Assembly (NCBI RefSeq): GCF_000420705.1
Contig: NZ_ATVL01000006.1
Span: 868,267-932,266, forward strand
Direction: 5' to 3'
DNA: 64,000 nt
Source: Hymenobacter norwichensis DSM 15439
Lineage (GTDB): Bacteria; Bacteroidota; Bacteroidia; Cytophagales; Hymenobacteraceae
The position numbers and the translations under genes were made by a program. Positions 63,251 through 64,000 of the stretch are shown here, one piece after another; position 1 is the first letter of the stretch; every line of letters starts with the position of its first letter. Below the pieces are notes generated by a model. That model was given only the letters and a program-made list of their open reading frames with translations. It was not told the origin of the DNA and made no database searches.

Positions 63251-63376
63251 CTAGGACAAAGGCCGTGGTAGTAGCCCGCCCCACGGAATTAGCTAATTTC
63301 GCCGTGGCTTACTGCTTATACCGCCTTCTAGTTGAGCTTAAGCTGCCTAACTGCCCTCATTCCCCAATCCGAAATA

Positions 63377-64000
63377 ATGGCTGAAGACCTCAAAACCGTT
63401 GTCCTAAATGATGTTCACCAGCAGCTAGGCGCCAAGATGGTGCCGTTTGCCGGCTACAATATGCCCGTGCGCTATTCCTCCGACCTCGACGAGCACCACA
63501 CCGTCCGCCGGGCCGTGGGCATCTTCGACGTGTCGCACATGGGCGAGTTTCGGGTGCGTGGCCCGCAGGCCCTCGACCTGATTCAGCGCGTAACCAGCAA
63601 CGACGCCAGTAAGCTCACCGACGGCAAGGCCCAGTATTCGTGCTTGCCCAATCAGGAAGGCGGCATCGTGGATGATTTGCTGGTGTACAAGCTAGCCGAT
63701 GAGGACTACCTATTGGTGGTAAACGCCTCCAACATCGACAAAGATTGGAACTGGATTCAGCAGCACAACACAGCCGGCGCGGAAATGGAAAACGTGTCCG
63801 ACGACATCAGCCTGTTTGCCGTGCAAGGCCCTAAAGCCGTAGCCACGCTACAACCCCTGACCGACGTGGACCTGAGTGCCATCCCGTATTATTCGTTCGT
63901 GCAGGGTACGTTTGCGGGTGCACCGAATGTCATCATATCCGCCACAGGCTACACCGGGGCCGGCGGTTTCGAGCTGTACGTACCCAACGAGCACGCTCGG
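63377..64000 (+). CDS. gcvT: aminomethyltransferase (glycine cleavage T protein), cut by the window end
   Basis: 208 codons are visible and the frame is open at the end. The N-terminus has [22 protein letters not shown], followed by [30 protein letters not shown] and [11 protein letters not shown], the tetrahydrofolate-binding and substrate region. [13 protein letters not shown] follows near the cut. GcvT moves the methylene group from the lipoyl-bound glycine intermediate to tetrahydrofolate. Full length is about 365-370 residues. No glycine riboswitch is evident in the preceding 200 bases. Confidence 0.96.
   Translation, partial: MAEDLKTVVLNDVHQQLGAKMVPFAGYNMPVRYSSDLDEHHTVRRAVGIFDVSHMGEFRVRGPQALDLIQRVTSNDASKLTDGKAQYSCLPNQEGGIVDDLLVYKLADEDYLLVVNASNIDKDWNWIQQHNTAGAEMENVSDDISLFAVQGPKAVATLQPLTDVDLSAIPYYSFVQGTFAGAPNVIISATGYTGAGGFELYVPNEHAR

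Noticed and set aside
63163..63376. A glycine riboswitch before gcvT
   Set aside because: GGAGAGAGGCCG looks like a part of the motif, but the second half (CUCUCAGGCAAAAGGACAG) is absent; only a small GGCCG/CGGCC hairpin is present.

Overview
The window is chromosomal DNA from a member of Bacteroidota, most likely Hymenobacter or a close relative (Cytophagales). The support is: two SusC/SusD pairs, type IX secretion genes (PorQ and a PorE-like protein), a methylmalonyl-CoA mutase pair, -7 promoter boxes of the Bacteroidota form TAnnTTTG, few Shine-Dalgarno sequences, and a GC-rich coding background. The genus is inferred from overall protein flavour, not from a marker gene such as rRNA. No rRNA, standard tRNA, CRISPR array or intact insertion sequence is visible.

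Layout. 1-13.3 kb is a patchwork of small single genes: SDR oxidoreductase, STAS-like protein, ankyrin protein, two DoxX-type membrane proteins, a DUF1349 lipoprotein, a HAD hydrolase, a Spy-like protein, a membrane-anchored nucleotide cyclase overlapping a metallo-beta-lactamase-fold hydrolase, an HxlR regulator divergent from a second such hydrolase, and a Fic enzyme. 13.3-17.5 kb holds mutB and mutA, separated by a palindromic repeat element. 17.7-25.5 kb holds a 5'-nucleotidase split into two proteins, dnaA, OsmC, a GH3-family protein, a strongly folded non-coding stretch, an SPFH protein and a HAD protein. 25.7-38.5 kb holds a lone receiver domain, small proteins, dxr and rseP, a PorE-like OmpA protein, lon, porQ and hslU. 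39.4-50.3 kb is a visibly AT-richer island with two divergent SusCD pairs around the ruins of a LacI regulator and an IS3-type transposase remnant. 50.5-63.2 kb is mostly minus strand: prfB with its programmed frameshift, ilvE, a cobalamin adenosyltransferase, an operon plsC-gatC-TPR membrane protein-ABC ATPase, a NUDIX hydrolase, rnhB (plus strand), and a CZB protein/histidine kinase/response regulator module. The window ends inside gcvT.

How the genes fit together. The adenosyltransferase makes the adenosylcobalamin that MutA/MutB need. Lon, HslU and RseP are proteolysis and envelope-stress functions near the type IX secretion genes. The SusCD pairs import an unknown ligand with no degrading enzyme beside them. 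The most notable unexplained item is a roughly 220-nt stretch (about 24034-24260) that can fold into an H-type pseudoknot, a perfect tRNA-like T-arm, GNRA and UUCG hairpins, and two mutually exclusive 3' hairpins directly upstream of the SPFH gene. It matches no RNA family I recognise.
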